A DNA stretch of 64,000 nucleotides from Persicaria tinctoria (GCA_037127255.1 JBANSL010000014.1:2606501-2670500), one strand, 5' to 3'. Shown: positions 43,401 to 55,778, counted from the stretch's first letter. Numbers and translations: made by a program. Notes: a model not told the origin generated them from the sequence alone.

Positions 43401-45950
43401 TACCTATCTAAGGAAAACAACAGACGTATTCATTTCAAAAGAGACGATCGAATCCTACACGGATGCATGTGAGACGAGCTAGGAGTCTATTATTCCATGG
43501 AAGCAGATATGCCTGGCAACTTCAAGAAAGCTATGCGGAACCAACAATAATCATGTGTGATTCGAAGTCATGCGGGATTTAATGAAGATAACAAGTATCA
43601 TGTATACGAAAGGATGTACAAGCATGAACAAGTGAGGTCAAATATAGCATGGCGAGGTATATCATAACAACCAGACTAAGTGTCATACGAGAATACATAA
43701 GAGCAGCATAATACTATCACCTCTGACAATAATAATCATATAACAGGTTAAGAATGACATGTAACCTTACGACGAGATACACTTACAAGGCATAGGTCCT
43801 ACATGATGCTAACGATACTTGATAAGGCATGGGCATAGTCAAGAGTCATTAAGAGGAGTTCAACATAATATTTAAGAACATGAGGCATTATCAAAAGTAA
43901 TGAGAAGGGCATCATGGGTGACATATTATAATCATGCTAGGAATGAACCATCGCAAGGCATATAAAACGATAACTATCACATTATGGAACAAGTACAACA
44001 TGTAATCATTTAGCGAGTCATATTGGAAATCATGAGCCCTACATGACACTACTAGCATATATCGAATCATGACCACAATCAAGGTAACTCGACTAAATTC
44101 ATTCTAACATTCATGCGTTATGCATATGCGAAGTGATATAACATAGTGTGTGATCATGCGAGGTGTCAAGTCATACATTCATACAAGCATGAGAGGTTAT
44201 CATAGCGTAATATGAAAACACTACTGAGCGACTATATGGTAAGCATGCTAGGACTGACCATTATGGAAAACAAGTAACTCATCGAATCTAACATCAATCT
44301 AAACAGAATAAACTCAACCTTTTAAGAGAATAGCGGGAGGGGAGAGTCACACTATCAGGGACCTATCTCAAGAGAAAATCAGCAACAACATAGGCAAGAT
44401 ACAAGTTCGCACAAGTCACAACCGAGGATCCTACATGATGCTAAAACTCAATATAGCGTACGATACATGCATGCAACTAGTCATGAGGACGCGTAAGAAA
44501 TCACTAAATCATATTCCACGGTATAGAAGCATGAGAAAAGTTAAATGATGCATAATACGAGTCTAAGTAATGGGCAATATGATTAGAATACGGGGCATGA
44601 GTGCAGATCAACACATACTGGGATGAAACATTCATTTTCCAAGACTCAGTTATACCACATATTCTCCATTCAACACAAGTAACACACAACAATATTATGT
44701 GCAAAATAATCAGCAATAGCTAATCTGGCAAATACAAAATAGATGGGCGTGATATGGATTCTTGTCACAAAAAGGATAATAAGCACCGACATGTCATCAT
44801 CCAACATGCTAAAGCGATAATCTACAAGCATTCCTACAAAGAGGGGTTGATCACACTATCATGAACCTAATCCAGGAGGAAATAACGATCATGTAGGTTC
44901 ATATCCTATGGTCCATGCTTCTAGTCATTCATACGATCAATAAGCCAAGTAAACATGCTATAACAACATACAATCATGATAGAAGGCAAGACATAACACG
45001 AGACTTGAGCAATGTAACTAACCACAACATTATCTTACACAATAAAATTACGATAGAAAGCAAGGCATAACCTGAGCAGCTTCTTACTAATGATCATTTA
45101 TAAGATATATGCGGGAGATTACAAAATCATGTCATTCAATTCATAGAGAGTCACCATTACAACCGGACAGAGATCCCTAAGGGCAACCATTGACCTTTCC
45201 CAACTGACTCATCACCCCTCTTTCCCGTGGGACTTTGGTACGACTCTTTGTGGTAAGAAAACACTGCTGATCATCATAAGGATGAAGAAAGAGAGCCTCA
45301 TGACACCTTACTTTTGACTCAAAATGTCATCAAGAACCACCTCCTAATACTCACTCAGACAACCTTCACACTCATACATGATTCCGACAGAATGTGTTTA
45401 CCAACCCGTTTCCCCATGGAAGACACTGACATCCGGAAGAAAGACTCAATAGGAGTGTCAAAGGGTCAACAAACAAAGTGGAAGGGGCTGTTTCACACAA
45501 GCTGAGTTTGACCACACAGAAACAAGGGTGCTCCCACTATCCCGTTTGTACAGATTAGCCAATACACAACTCATTGTTAGGCATACCAAATCAGATCTCT
45601 AACATAGCAATCATTCAACACAGAATCAGTTAATAACACTCATAATGATCTCCTTGGAGTCTCCCAACCCATCTGTAAAGAACAAGCTGATATTTTGCCT
45701 ACAGTTCCCAACTACACCCAATAGGGGTGGTCTAGCGCCTTTACTACCCACTCGTGTCCCCGTTTGGTCGATTTTCCTCTTTTATTACAAGTCAAGTTCA
45801 TTACTTAAATCAATTTCGGTTAGGCATCTTAAGTTCATTTTGCCCCTTTAAAACACTTTCAAATCATTTGAAATTCACGGGCGGTTTTCCAAAACATACA
45901 CTCGACCCTTGTGTACCCGAATTGCACAACCTCAGCTCTGATACCATCTT
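40401..45950 (-). other. Non-coding interior of LARD-like element
   Basis: No frame exceeds about 100 codons and none has retroviral motifs. The plus strand is markedly G-poor at 40900-42900 (CAT/CAA/TCA-rich) and A-rich and purine-rich at 43400-45100, with recurring ATCATG, CATAAC and ACATGC words. A second CTCGGGGAGGAATTTCGTC-like tract on the minus strand near 43303-43280 resembles the motif that precedes the 3' LTR. This may mark an internal rearrangement. Confidence 0.7.
45935..45946 (-). other. Primer binding site of LARD-like element
   Basis: TGGTATCAGAGC on the minus strand is the exact complement of the initiator tRNA-Met 3' region used by many plant LTR elements. It lies 4 bases inside the right LTR and fixes the element's orientation. 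Confidence 0.88.
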
Positions 45951-48900
45951 TGTAACGGCCCGGAATTATGATTTCCGGGTTACGTTTCAAGGGATAAAAC
46001 CCCTTGTTCGGATCTTGCAATTCAGGTACGGGTCGAGGTTTCAAACTCATTTTTATGGTCAGCAATAAAGAGGGATTTCGAACCCTGAAAATATCGTAGG
46101 GCCGTTGGTTACCCTTAACCTGTCCTAGGGACTAACTCGCGAAATTCATTTCAAACGGGAGCAGGACGGAAGCAAAATTAAGATACAAAGCGTCACGGCA
46201 GAGCCGGGTCAAAACCAAAACATAAGTGGATGATTATCATTTATAATGAGTTAGAGATCTAGCCAGGTTCTTCGATTCGCAAAAAGGGAACCCCGTCATA
46301 TAAACATCGAGCAATCAAAATCTGCAGAGATACCTTAAAAAAAGAACGGGGAAAGGAGTCAGATCGAGCAACTCATGCGGGACCGGCAGCCCTCGCTGAG
46401 GCCACATAGTATGTGCTATACCTAATAAAGATGCTCTAATGCAGTACGAAAGTCAAACACACTAGCATGCTCCTAGTTATAAAAATGTGTAAAAATACTG
46501 TAAAGGGCCCAAAACAATGCCAAGTGGCATATCCCTCTCCTACCTCCACCCCCTTCCGATAGGGCGGAGACTGACCAGCTCGTGAATGCATTCCATCATA
46601 ATCGGGCGGCACGCATGCCTAACCCGCTCCACAATAAAGCCCGTAGGCATCTCATAATATAAGGAAGTTCATGACTCGATTGACTCAGGGTACCCGATGA
46701 GGCTGGGCTACCCTATGACCCTAGCAAAGACTTTAGGACTATCACAGATAACGGCCGTTCTGTTTCAAACGTATAAAGTAAGCAGATGCTCATTCAATTA
46801 GTGCAACCTAAACAGGATACTACATGGCATGCTTTTATGCATATGCAACACCTAACATAAAATGCAACAACAGGCATGAATGTCCAACCTGAGTAAGCCC
46901 CCTAGGGAACTTAGCTGAAGATGCAGAACAGCAGGATAATACAAGCAAGGGCCCAAATGCAAGTCCAAGCAATCCAAAAGCAATACACACCTATCATCAA
47001 GCCATTTCCATAAGCCACCGGACCAACGTTCATACGCATCAAACCCAAGTTCTCAACATACTCAAAATCAATCGATAGTAAAACCATTTCCAAAACCTTT
47101 CCGATACGATCAACATCAACCAAAATTATTTACCTCCAATCAAACTCATTGATAAAATCGTACCAACCATATTTCCAACCTTTAAAACCCTTTTTCCAAT
47201 TTCTTTTCTCTTTAAAATTCAGATCTCATAATGTTATATTTCTAATCTCAACTTATTTAAAATGGTCATAAAAATATTATATAATATATAATCAATTCAT
47301 TTAAATATCTGTTATTTGATAATGTATACAAAACTAAGCCTTAAACTTTTATAATTTTACCCAACCACATATTAGGCCCAACCGAATCCCAGCCCATTCC
47401 CACACAAGCCCAATCTCCCAATACTTTCACCCGGATTTCATCAATAAGCAAATAAATAAGCAAATGGATTAAGGAAAGAAGAAGGCGGGCCCACACTGGT
47501 GAGATGGCAAGGCGGGGCCCACTTCCACACAGAACCCTCTTCCTCCCTTTCTTTCCCCCCCGCTCGCCCGACCTGCTCTGCGGCTCCCTGGTTCTCCGGC
47601 GTCGGCTCCTTCCGATCACCGCTCGTGCTCTCGCCGGTCTCGCCCTTGTCTCCTCTTTCTCTCTCTCACTGTTCCCTTGGTCTCACTCGCCACCCCTCGC
47701 TCACACTCGCTCGCACGCCCGCCCTCGCCGCGCTCACGACTCGCTCTCGCACTCATTGGATTCGAACTCACACACACCCCGACCCGCTCTAAAGCTCTCG
47801 ACCAGATTAGTCGACAAGAGGTTGAATCAACACAAGAATCGAAAGAAACGAAAGTCGAAAGGAGATTAGGGCGCTCACCGAGAGGCTTTGAACCCGCCGG
47901 AAAACGTCGTCGGAGCTTCGTCGGAGATGGATTCTCGTCGGATAGGGCCTAGGGAGAGTGGGAGGGAGTCAAAGCTCCTCTTTTTATTGTGTTTGGAGGT
48001 GAAAGGAAGAGAAAAGGAGGGAGAATCGAACCCTTACCGGATCTTGAACGGAAACAGGGGAGGAGAAGAAGGAATGGTGGCGTCGGTGGCTCCGGGGCTG
48101 TCCCTGGGCTGCGGCTCGCTCAGCTTCGCCTTCTTCGGGTCTCGGAGAAGGGGAGTGTGGTTGTTCCTTTCGCAAACAGTGAACCAAGGGGTGCCGTGGG
48201 ATGGTGGCTCGGCTGACAAGGGTGGCGCTCGGGGTTCTTGGGGAAGCGGAGGCGGAGCGCTTGGGCACACTCAGGAGGTGCTCAGGTCTCTTGGGGCTAC
48301 TGCTCGAAGGGGGAGGCGAGAGTTTGCTGTTTAAAATTTGGAAAATGAGATACATAATAGGTAGGTTGGTACATGTTTTTGTGTGTTGAAATTGAGTCAA
48401 CAAAGTCTGAAATGAGGGAAAGAGTGAGGCAGGAGCTTAGAGGGTGTTGGGCTCCATTTCTGCAAAAGAGAACACGAGGTAGAATAGGGGGGGGGGGGGG
48501 AAGTGGGGGGAATCTTTAACCAAAATGGTGCAAGGAAAGCTGGAGATGGGTTGGAGCTACTGAAATCGGATCAGGTGGAGGAAAGAAGGTTGATCTGCTC
48601 CAAAACAAAAGGAAAAAAAAGCAAAAACAATGTGGTCCCAAAGGTAAAGTTCGGAATACCCGGAATTACATCTCGAAACACGTTCGCTCGAACCAAAATC
48701 CGACTCTATTAAAATAACGCTTCAAAATTATGAAGATATCGACATCCCAAAGTTTATTTCAAATCCCGAGGCAAAACGATAGAATTGTACTTCACAGTTA
48801 AAAATTTGGGCCGGAATTCGCTTTAAGAGTTTCAATTTCAATTTAGTAATTTAAAGACTCGTTTTCCCTAAAATATCCGAATTATTATTATTATTATTAT

Positions 48901-48969
48901 TTTTTTCCGACTTAAATCCATTTTATATTATTTGTTGAACTTTATTATTTAAAAATCCGGGCCTTTACA
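45951..48969 (-). repeat. Right (5') LTR of LARD-like element, complete
   Basis: The 3019-bp LTR has inverted termini TGTAACGGCCCGG and CCGGGCCTTTACA. It contains a GC-rich block (about 47490-48340), a (G)14 run and an (ATT)n run (48883-48900). In element orientation it carries the promoter, but I cannot point to a convincing TATA box. Confidence 0.9.
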
Positions 48970-49338
48970 TACAGTTCCCGCGCCATGGCGCGATTTTTAA
49001 AATAAAATTTTAATAAAAAAATAAATTTATATTATATAATTAAATAAAATATTAGTTTAATATTTTAAATTAAACTTATGAGAACAAACTCATTAGAGAA
49101 GGGTATAATAGAATTTTAAAAAGGTGGATGCTATTGTGATAGTATATAAAGATTTACAAATAGATATAGATTATATATTAATTTACTATTTTGAAGTAAA
49201 CATGTTAGTTATTTCAAAAATAAAAATTAATAGCAAAAAGAAAATAAAAGGGAAAGAGAAAAAAAATGATTGGTTAAAAAGGAAAGGATCAGGGTTGATT
49301 TGCCACATAGACAAAAACTCTTCTGTTTTAAGAGTTTA
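48970..49338 (-). mobile_element. Helitron remnant cut by the LARD-like element
   Basis: It begins TACAGTTCCCGCGCCATGGCGCG, which matches the 3' hairpin region of the Helitron at 23717 but lacks the CTAG. It ends ...CTCTTCTGTTTTAAGAGTTTA, the complement of the same family's 5' end without its last bases. The LARD element replaced its 3' tip, and another Helitron end sits at its 5' tip. TACAG (48970-48974) would be the retained half of a 5-bp target duplication. Confidence 0.65.
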
Positions 49339-49366
49339 CTAGTACAGTACCCGTGCCCGAGGCACG
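49339..49366 (-). mobile_element. Helitron 3' terminus (rest to the right, other end not found)
   Basis: On the plus strand CTAG (49339-49342) is followed by TACAGTACC and the hairpin CGTGCC-CGA-GGCACG (49352-49366). This is a Helitron 3' end read on the minus strand. The body extends right and includes the hAT element at 49526. I could not locate its 5' end before 52080. Confidence 0.65.
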
Positions 49367-49525
49367 AGAGTATATGAACACATTGTAATCAATATGCATA
49401 TGATATAATTAGTTTTTCTATATTGCGATCTTGTGACATACTTTTTATAAATTTTGAATTCAGAAAATATTATATGAGACTAAGTAATTTAGTATTTTTA
49501 GGAAATCTATTTTCATACCTAGATT

Positions 49526-50103
49526 CAGTGTTCTAAAAATCGCACCTAGGCGCCGCCTAGGCGCTAGGCGGGACGGGACCTAGGAATTTTTAAGCCTAGG
49601 CGGACCTCTAGGCGAAAATTCGTCCAGGAACCGCCTAGTCCCGCCTAGGCGCCGCCTGGTCCCGCCTAGGCGCCGCCTGGTCCCGCCTAGGCGCCGCCTG
49701 GGCCCGACTAGTCCCGCCTAGTCCAACGATTATTCAATTTGCGCTTCTAAGCATATGATTAGTTGACTTAGGGTTTTTTTATCCCCCATGTCGGGATGCA
49801 TTTGCTTTTCAGTCGAACTTATAGTTTTTGATTTTAGGAGGTTTAGAGTTGTTAGTCAGACATGTACTTTTGCGTTTATTTACTTTAGTGTTAGTTAACT
49901 ACTACAAATTTGGGTTTATGAGTGATATTATGGATTATTATTACATTATATGAATTATTGACAAGTGTTATTCGTCAAAATATAAGGAAATAATCAAGTT
50001 TGTTCTAAGTCCGCCTAGGCGCCGCCTAGGCACCCGCCTAACCGCCTAGGCGCTAGGCGGCCACCCACCGCCTAGCGGCCGCCTAGCGCCTTTTAGAACA
50101 TTG
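49526..50103. mobile_element. hAT element with CCTAGGCG repeats (578 bp)
   Basis: The termini are CAGTGTTCTAAAA and the complement of TTTTAGAACATTG. The 8-bp CCTAGATT flanks both sides (49518-49525 and 50104-50111). Both subterminal regions consist of many variants of CCGCCTAGGCG, GC-rich and palindromic, around an AT-rich centre. No transposase is present. Confidence 0.9.
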
Positions 50104-50379
50104 CCTAGATTATTAACCGTGGTTGTTTCAATTGATGTTGTCATTCCTCATTCTCGTCTTGATTTTCATCATTTTCTTCATCACTTCCATATTTTATAAA
50201 ATATATACGGAGTATTATATTTCCCTTATAATCCTCTTTATCCCCATCTTCCTTAACTTCTTCAACTAAATAATCCTCATTAGCTTCACCTTGCACCAAA
50301 TATTGCATGTTTGCCTTCTACATGCTTGTAATAGTATAGTAAATGTGATTATATAACTTTCAATTAATTAATAAGTTTA

Positions 50380-50805
50380 AAGTTTTTTGTTTATTTCGGT
50401 ACAGGCGGTGTGGGGCTTTAGGTTTAGCGTGACTGGATTTTTTTCTCCGTTTGATGAGGTTTTGGCATTCGGAGTCGGGATAAGTTGGGGTCGTGACAGT
50501 GTGTATCGAGGCGTCTTCTTTCTCCGGAATAAGGGTTCCTTGGAGGTTCGTCTTCACTGTCCACACAGATGTGTCCTGATGTGCCACTGACCTACGGTGC
50601 TGCTTCCGGGGAGTGCTTGGCTTCGTCCTTCGTTTACGTCCTCGTCTTGTTCGGTGGAGTTGTATTTAGTTTCGCTGTTGTAGAGTTCTTGTCTGTATTT
50701 TGCACCATCGTTGTATTTTTGTTTGCTTAGACGATTATCCGTCTGCCGACTTGTCGGCCATCGAGGTTCAGATATGTCTGACCTCGAATTTTTTCCTAAT
50801 AAAAA
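50380..50805 (+). other. GC-richer island, possible LINE 3' end
   Basis: This stretch differs sharply in composition from its AT-rich neighbours and ends CCTCGAATTTTTTCCTAATA with an A-rich tail, like the 3' ends of plant LINEs. It has no domain-bearing frame. A captured transcript end is an alternative. I see no target duplication. Confidence 0.3.
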
Positions 50806-53420
50806 CAAATCTTCTAATCTTTTAGAGTTTAAAGTTCATCTATTACCATAATGGAAAATAGTAAACCATATAGGAAAAGTTGAAATAAAATGACTTTAGT
50901 AAAATTTAAGTCATTCAAAAAAATTTAAGCAGTTAGTTTTTTTTTTAAACTCTACCAATAGTTTTTTCACAACACTACGGTCACTTAAGCGATAAAAGCA
51001 TGCACAATGTATAGTTTTCTGTTATATTGTTTCAATGTCTATATGTTTAGGGTTATAAAGAGCTAAAGAGACCAAGTTTATTCAAGTAAAGCATTCATGA
51101 CAATTCCGATAATTGTATTCAAGACATGCATATATACCTTAATACTCCATATGAAGTAATAACATGTGGATTAAAGTTTAAGACTGACAAAGAAGTATTA
51201 TTGCTATTATATATGCTTAGCAGAAAATGAAGTGTGTAGCTATTTGAAATGAGCAATTTTATTAATTGAGATTACATGAAATAAAAAAATGGTTGAATCA
51301 CCCTCCTATCAAAACCTCTAATGCAAGCATCCTTGAATTTATTTAAGTCAAGTCTTCGTATACTCTAACTATATATTAATCTAATTAATTTAAAACTAAC
51401 TCCATTGTATAGTTCCACCTTGAGTTATATAATTAAACTCGCAATAGCTTTATTTTATTATTAAAAATTATTAGCAGAGAAAAAGAAAATTGACTTATTT
51501 GTCTTTTGATTATCAACGTCTCTTTGTTTTTTTCTCAGTGAGATCAAAATAAAAGAATTGTTGACAAAAATAGAAATATTTTGTTAAATACACTAATGTT
51601 TGATAGATTAAAGGAACGTAAAAAATTATATATTTTAAAATGTCTATCAAAATGAATACAAAAAAATGTGATAAAGAAAGCAAAAATGTGGGAGGAACAA
51701 CCCTTTAATTGAGTTATATAATACATAACTAAAATATATATTGAGTGAACCCATTCGAACTAAACTAAAAATAAATAAAAAGTAGAACAACAAAATTAAC
51801 GTAGCAAACATAAAAGCAATACATGTGATAAAAGAATATGTGATATGGTTAAAAAGAATAAATGGGTAAAAATATAGTAGTATATTAGTTAAAACCGATT
51901 TAAGTAATTTAATACAGTAACTAAAATAAATAAAAATTATTCATTGTTTAAGATTTCTACATTAGGGAAAGATTATGTTAGTCTCTGAAAATTTGAAGTT
52001 TTTTTTTTTAAAATAATAATAAGGTTGAACGTGTTTATCTTAGCTAATTGATCCCATTATTGGTTTTTCATTATTTCTTTAAATAATTGTCAATAAATGG
52101 TATATTTCTGACTTTAAAAACTAAAGATGTTTGTTAATATGAAAAATTAATGGCTCAATTTTTTAAAAAATAGAAAAATTATTTTTTTAATCAATGAAAA
52201 AAGAATAAGTTCGACAAAAGTTACCATTTAGTTTGTTGAAAAAATATTTTGGTAACAATTTCAGGTGAGAGAAACTAGTCAAACTTTTAAAATCTTATTT
52301 GGCGATAATATTTTAATGATATATAATGTGGTGGTGATATTTCTCGTGGAGATAGTATCATTGTGATAGTTTTTTTATCTTTTTTTATGCAATAGTGTTA
52401 TAATAACATATTTTTGTGAGTGTTAATGGTTCAACAGTTTAAATTATGGGTAGATGACAATACTAGCTTGGTGATGTATAATGTTATGGTGACAGTTTTT
52501 TAAAGTTACAATATTGTGGACATTTGTGGTAACAATATTTTGTTATCAACCTATCACTAATAGTTGTCACTAACAATCGTCATCAAGAAAATAGTAGGTT
52601 AGCAGAAAAAAACCATTTGTCACCAGGAAAAAGCGTTACTGACAACTATTACCAAAAGAAAATCAACCGTCACCCAAAAAACTATGTCACCAACAACAAG
52701 AAAATCAAATGTCACCAGAAAATATTTCCCTTAACTTAATTTCACCGTAAAAAATAAAATGTCACAAAAAAGTCAATTGCCACCAAAATCAATTTTATAA
52801 ATAACTGTCACTAGAAAAAATATACTCAACTGTCACCAAATTTAAATGTCGACCGAAATGGTCAATGTTGACTAGTATCCAAACTAAAAATGTTCAAATG
52901 AGAAATGAGTGAGGGTTAGGGTAAAAGATTAATTTATTTAAAAAGTGAACATTTACTTAATTATAACAAGTTTTTTGAATATCTACTAAATTAAGCCGTG
53001 CATATATCTATATACTCGTCTCAAAAAATCCCTAAGAAATAATCTTTTTATTATATGTCTATTGATAGATATTTTACCTTTACTTACTTTATCTTGAGTT
53101 CATTATATGTAATGAATATATATAAGATTTTTTTTGTTGAATATATATTATATTAAATGATGAAATTGCCTAGAATAATCTATTTCTTTTATTTTATGAT
53201 TGTTAATTGAAAGTTAGTCTAAATAAATACAGTAAAAGTTATTAAAAAACCAAATACGATGAACGAAATATAACTTGTGTAATAATTTGATCCAACCAAA
53301 TCAAATCTCATAATTTTGCTAAAAACAAAAATAATTGGAAACTGAATTCAAAGATGGAAAATCACAACGGTTCCCGTGAATATATTCATCACCCGACTTT
53401 ATAGGGAATCAGTCACGACG
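50806..53420. other. AT-rich spacer and 5' flank of lost copy-5 half; no gene seen
   Basis: 50806-52080 shows no recognisable feature. From about 52105 the sequence (CTTTAAAAACTAAAGATGTT...) is the duplicated 5' flank, matching 54530 and 57165. It continues with many GTCACC and GGTGA words (52320-52860), and ends with the 3' flank of copy 6. A second copy of this arrangement lies at 54530-55778. Confidence 0.5.
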
Positions 53421-54059
53421 TCAGAGCCCTTCCCGGTAACCTTCCAATTGACAATCGACCTTCTGAGCCCTAGCCGCCGATCGGCCGGAGCAATCAATCA
53501 GTACGTCCTCGCAGGTCACATCCAGCCATGTTTTTTTCCCCAAATGCCCGTTCAATATGACACTGACGATCGCCTCTCCGGCCGCCAAGTCAGCCCTAAC
53601 CGCCTCAACAAGCTCGGCATCGAAGTGCCACTGTCTGTAGCGATCGGGCAGGGGCACCAGGCCAAACGCCTCCCCGTGGACCAGCTCCTCGCTGCCCGCG
53701 GTCAGGTTGAAGACGCCGGGCAGACGGGTGTCGGCGATCGTCTGTTCGCCCTTCTTCACCAACAATGTGAGGTCTGTCAGGTTGAGGGGAGCCCCGTCGG
53801 GGTCCTTGTTGCCGGCCCGGATGCCGACTTCGATGATGCTGCAGACGCGGCCGTCGGGGGTGGCGTTGTAGAATCTGACGAGGGTCAGATACTTTTCGGG
53901 GTTAGGGGGATGGACCGGCTGGTCAGAGTACTTGAACGCCAGGTACATCACGAAAACAATGGCTGCCATTACGATGCAAAAGAACACTGTGATTATGCCA
54001 GATCCCTTGGCATCGCTCGGGATTGGGATCGTGGATGGGTTTGTAGTCGTAGACGACAT
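53421..54059 (-). CDS. NHL/LEA_2-like single-pass membrane protein, copy 6 (intact, variant)
   Basis: The 212-residue frame starts at MSSTTTNPSTIPIPS. A membrane segment lies at about residues 21-46 (GIITVFFCIVMAAIVFVMYLAF), followed by a Pro-rich linker and the ectodomain: EVGIRAGNKDPDG, LPGVFNLTAGSEELVHGEAFG, DRYRQWHFDAELVEAV, ADLAAGEAIVSVILNGHLGK, CEDVLIDCSGRS, KVDCQLEGYREGL. An in-frame loss removes about six residues of the KYLTVAVESTAVRF block (here KYLTLVRF). This block is conserved elsewhere, so activity may be altered. The upstream region has an insertion of GAGAGCTTGCTCTC type and only a partial palindrome. A TATA-like TATTTAA is at 54194-54200. Confidence 0.7.
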   Translation of the reverse strand: MSSTTTNPSTIPIPSDAKGSGIITVFFCIVMAAIVFVMYLAFKYSDQPVHPPNPEKYLTLVRFYNATPDGRVCSIIEVGIRAGNKDPDGAPLNLTDLTLLVKKGEQTIADTRLPGVFNLTAGSEELVHGEAFGLVPLPDRYRQWHFDAELVEAVRADLAAGEAIVSVILNGHLGKKTWLDVTCEDVLIDCSGRSAARAQKVDCQLEGYREGL

Positions 54060-54193
54060 TGGAATCGACGTTTTCGCTTGAGAGCTTGCTCTCTCGGCTT
54101 GTCGTCGTTTACGGGATTGATCGATCGACCGACGCCGGAGTAAGCAAATCAGGTTTGAATTGGGGATAGACGATTTGGACTCTTGTTTAAACT

Positions 54194-54200
54194 TTAAATA
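54194..54200 (-). promoter_or_regulatory. TATA-like element of NHL-like copy 6
   Basis: TATTTAA on the minus strand lies in the conserved context AGAAGACGGCTATTTAA, about 135 bases upstream of the ATG. This is farther than in copies 1 and 2 because of the inserted leader segment. Confidence 0.4.
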
Positions 54201-55778
54201 GCCGTCTTCTGTCTACTCTATCTCGCCCTAATAAAATATATACTAATAAAATTATTAGATAATTGCAATTTAGATTGAATTAAATAGAGCGGTTAGTTTT
54301 ATCTTATCTCATTGATAGATACAATATCATATAACAAAGATTAAATATTATATATATATATATATAAGAAAAAGCTTTGAAAATGTAATGCCTAATTGGA
54401 ATTTTTATTTATTTTTCACGTTGAAATTCATAAAAAGATGATATATCTGTTGTTTTTTTTATCTCCTGTAATTGGATAGATATAGATGCAATTTAAATCA
54501 TATAAAAAAAATTGAACAGATAGATTTTGACTTTGAAAACTAAAGGATGTTTGTTAATATGAAAAATGTTATGACTCAATTTATTTAAAAATAGAAAAAA
54601 TAATTTTTTAATCAATGAAAAATGAATAAGTTCGACAAAAGTTACGATTTAGTTTGTTGAAATAATATTTTGGTCACAATTTCATGTGAGAGCAACTAGT
54701 CAAACTTATAATCAATATTTTAATGATATATAATGTAGTGGTGACATTACTTGTGGGATAGTATCATGGTGATAGTTTTTTTTATGCAATAGTGTTATGA
54801 TAACATATTTTTGTGAGTGTTAATGATTCAATATTTTAAATTTTGGGTAGATGAGAATACCTTGGTGATGTATAATGTTATGGTGCCAGTTTTTTTAGGT
54901 TACAATATCGTGATGACAATATTTTGTCATCAACCTCATCACTAATAGTTAGGGGTGGGCATGGGACGGGGCGGAATTGGAGTAATCACCCAAAAAACTA
55001 TGTTACCAATAATTATCACCAGAAAAAAAAATCAATTGTTATCAGAAAAGATTTCTCCTTTCACCGTAAAAAATAAAATGTTACAAAAAATCAATTATCA
55101 CCAAAATAACTATCACAAATAATTGTCACTAGAAAAATATATACTCAATTGTCAACATAAAAAATGTCACCAAATATAGATGCTGACTGAAATGGTTAAA
55201 ATTGACTAGTCAATATCCAAACTAAAAATGATCAAATGAGGAAGTAGGGAGAGTTGGGGATTGGGAAGTAAGGGTAAAAGCGTTAAAAAAATAGACATTT
55301 ACTTAATTTATTTAAAAAATGGACATTTACTTAATTATGACAAAATTTTTGAACATCTAATAAATTAAGCCTAGCATATCTATATCTATATTCCCATCCA
55401 AAAAAACATGAAATAATCTTTCTATCTTATGTCTATTGATAGATATTTTACCTTACTTTATCTTGAGTTCATTGTATGTAATGGAAATATATATATAAGA
55501 TTTTTTCGTTGAATATTATATTAAATGATGAAATTTGCCTAGAATAATCTATTTATTTTATTTTATGATTGTTAATTAAAAGTTAGTCTATATAAATAAA
55601 AGTTATTAAAAAACCGGATACGATGAAGGTAATATAACTCGTGTAATAATTTGATCCAACCAAATCAAATCTCACAATTTTGCTAAAAAGAAAAATAAAT
55701 AAAAACTAAATTGAAAGATATCGATGGAAAATCACAACTGTTCAATTGAATATTTATCAGCCGACGACTTGATAGGAA
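54201..55778. other. Flank between copies 6 and 7; no gene seen
   Basis: AT-rich duplicated unit DNA, parallel to 52105-53420. It contains GTCACC/GGTGA words and the GATGTTTGTTAATATGAAAAA site that is the empty site of the 21536 Helitron. A short CG-rich TAGGGGTGGGCATGGGACGG at 54951 resembles a decayed hAT-type end. Confidence 0.5.

Larger units (their letters stand above)
37633..48969 (-). mobile_element. Large non-coding LTR retrotransposon (LARD-like, gypsy-type ends)
   Basis: Two nearly identical LTRs (right 45951-48969; left 37633-40400, truncated) flank a 5.55-kb interior. On the minus strand the LTR starts TGTAAAGGCCCGG and ends CCGGGCCGTTACA. The primer site TGGTATCAGAGC (45946-45935) follows after 4 bases. 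Before the other LTR comes a purine-rich AGAGGTGGATGA tract, preceded by CTCGGGGACGAG, which I associate with Ty3/gypsy chromoviruses. The interior has no gag, protease, RT or integrase frame. Large LTRs with a non-coding core define LARD elements, which need enzymes from elsewhere. The outer 255 bp of the left LTR is missing. Confidence 0.88.
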
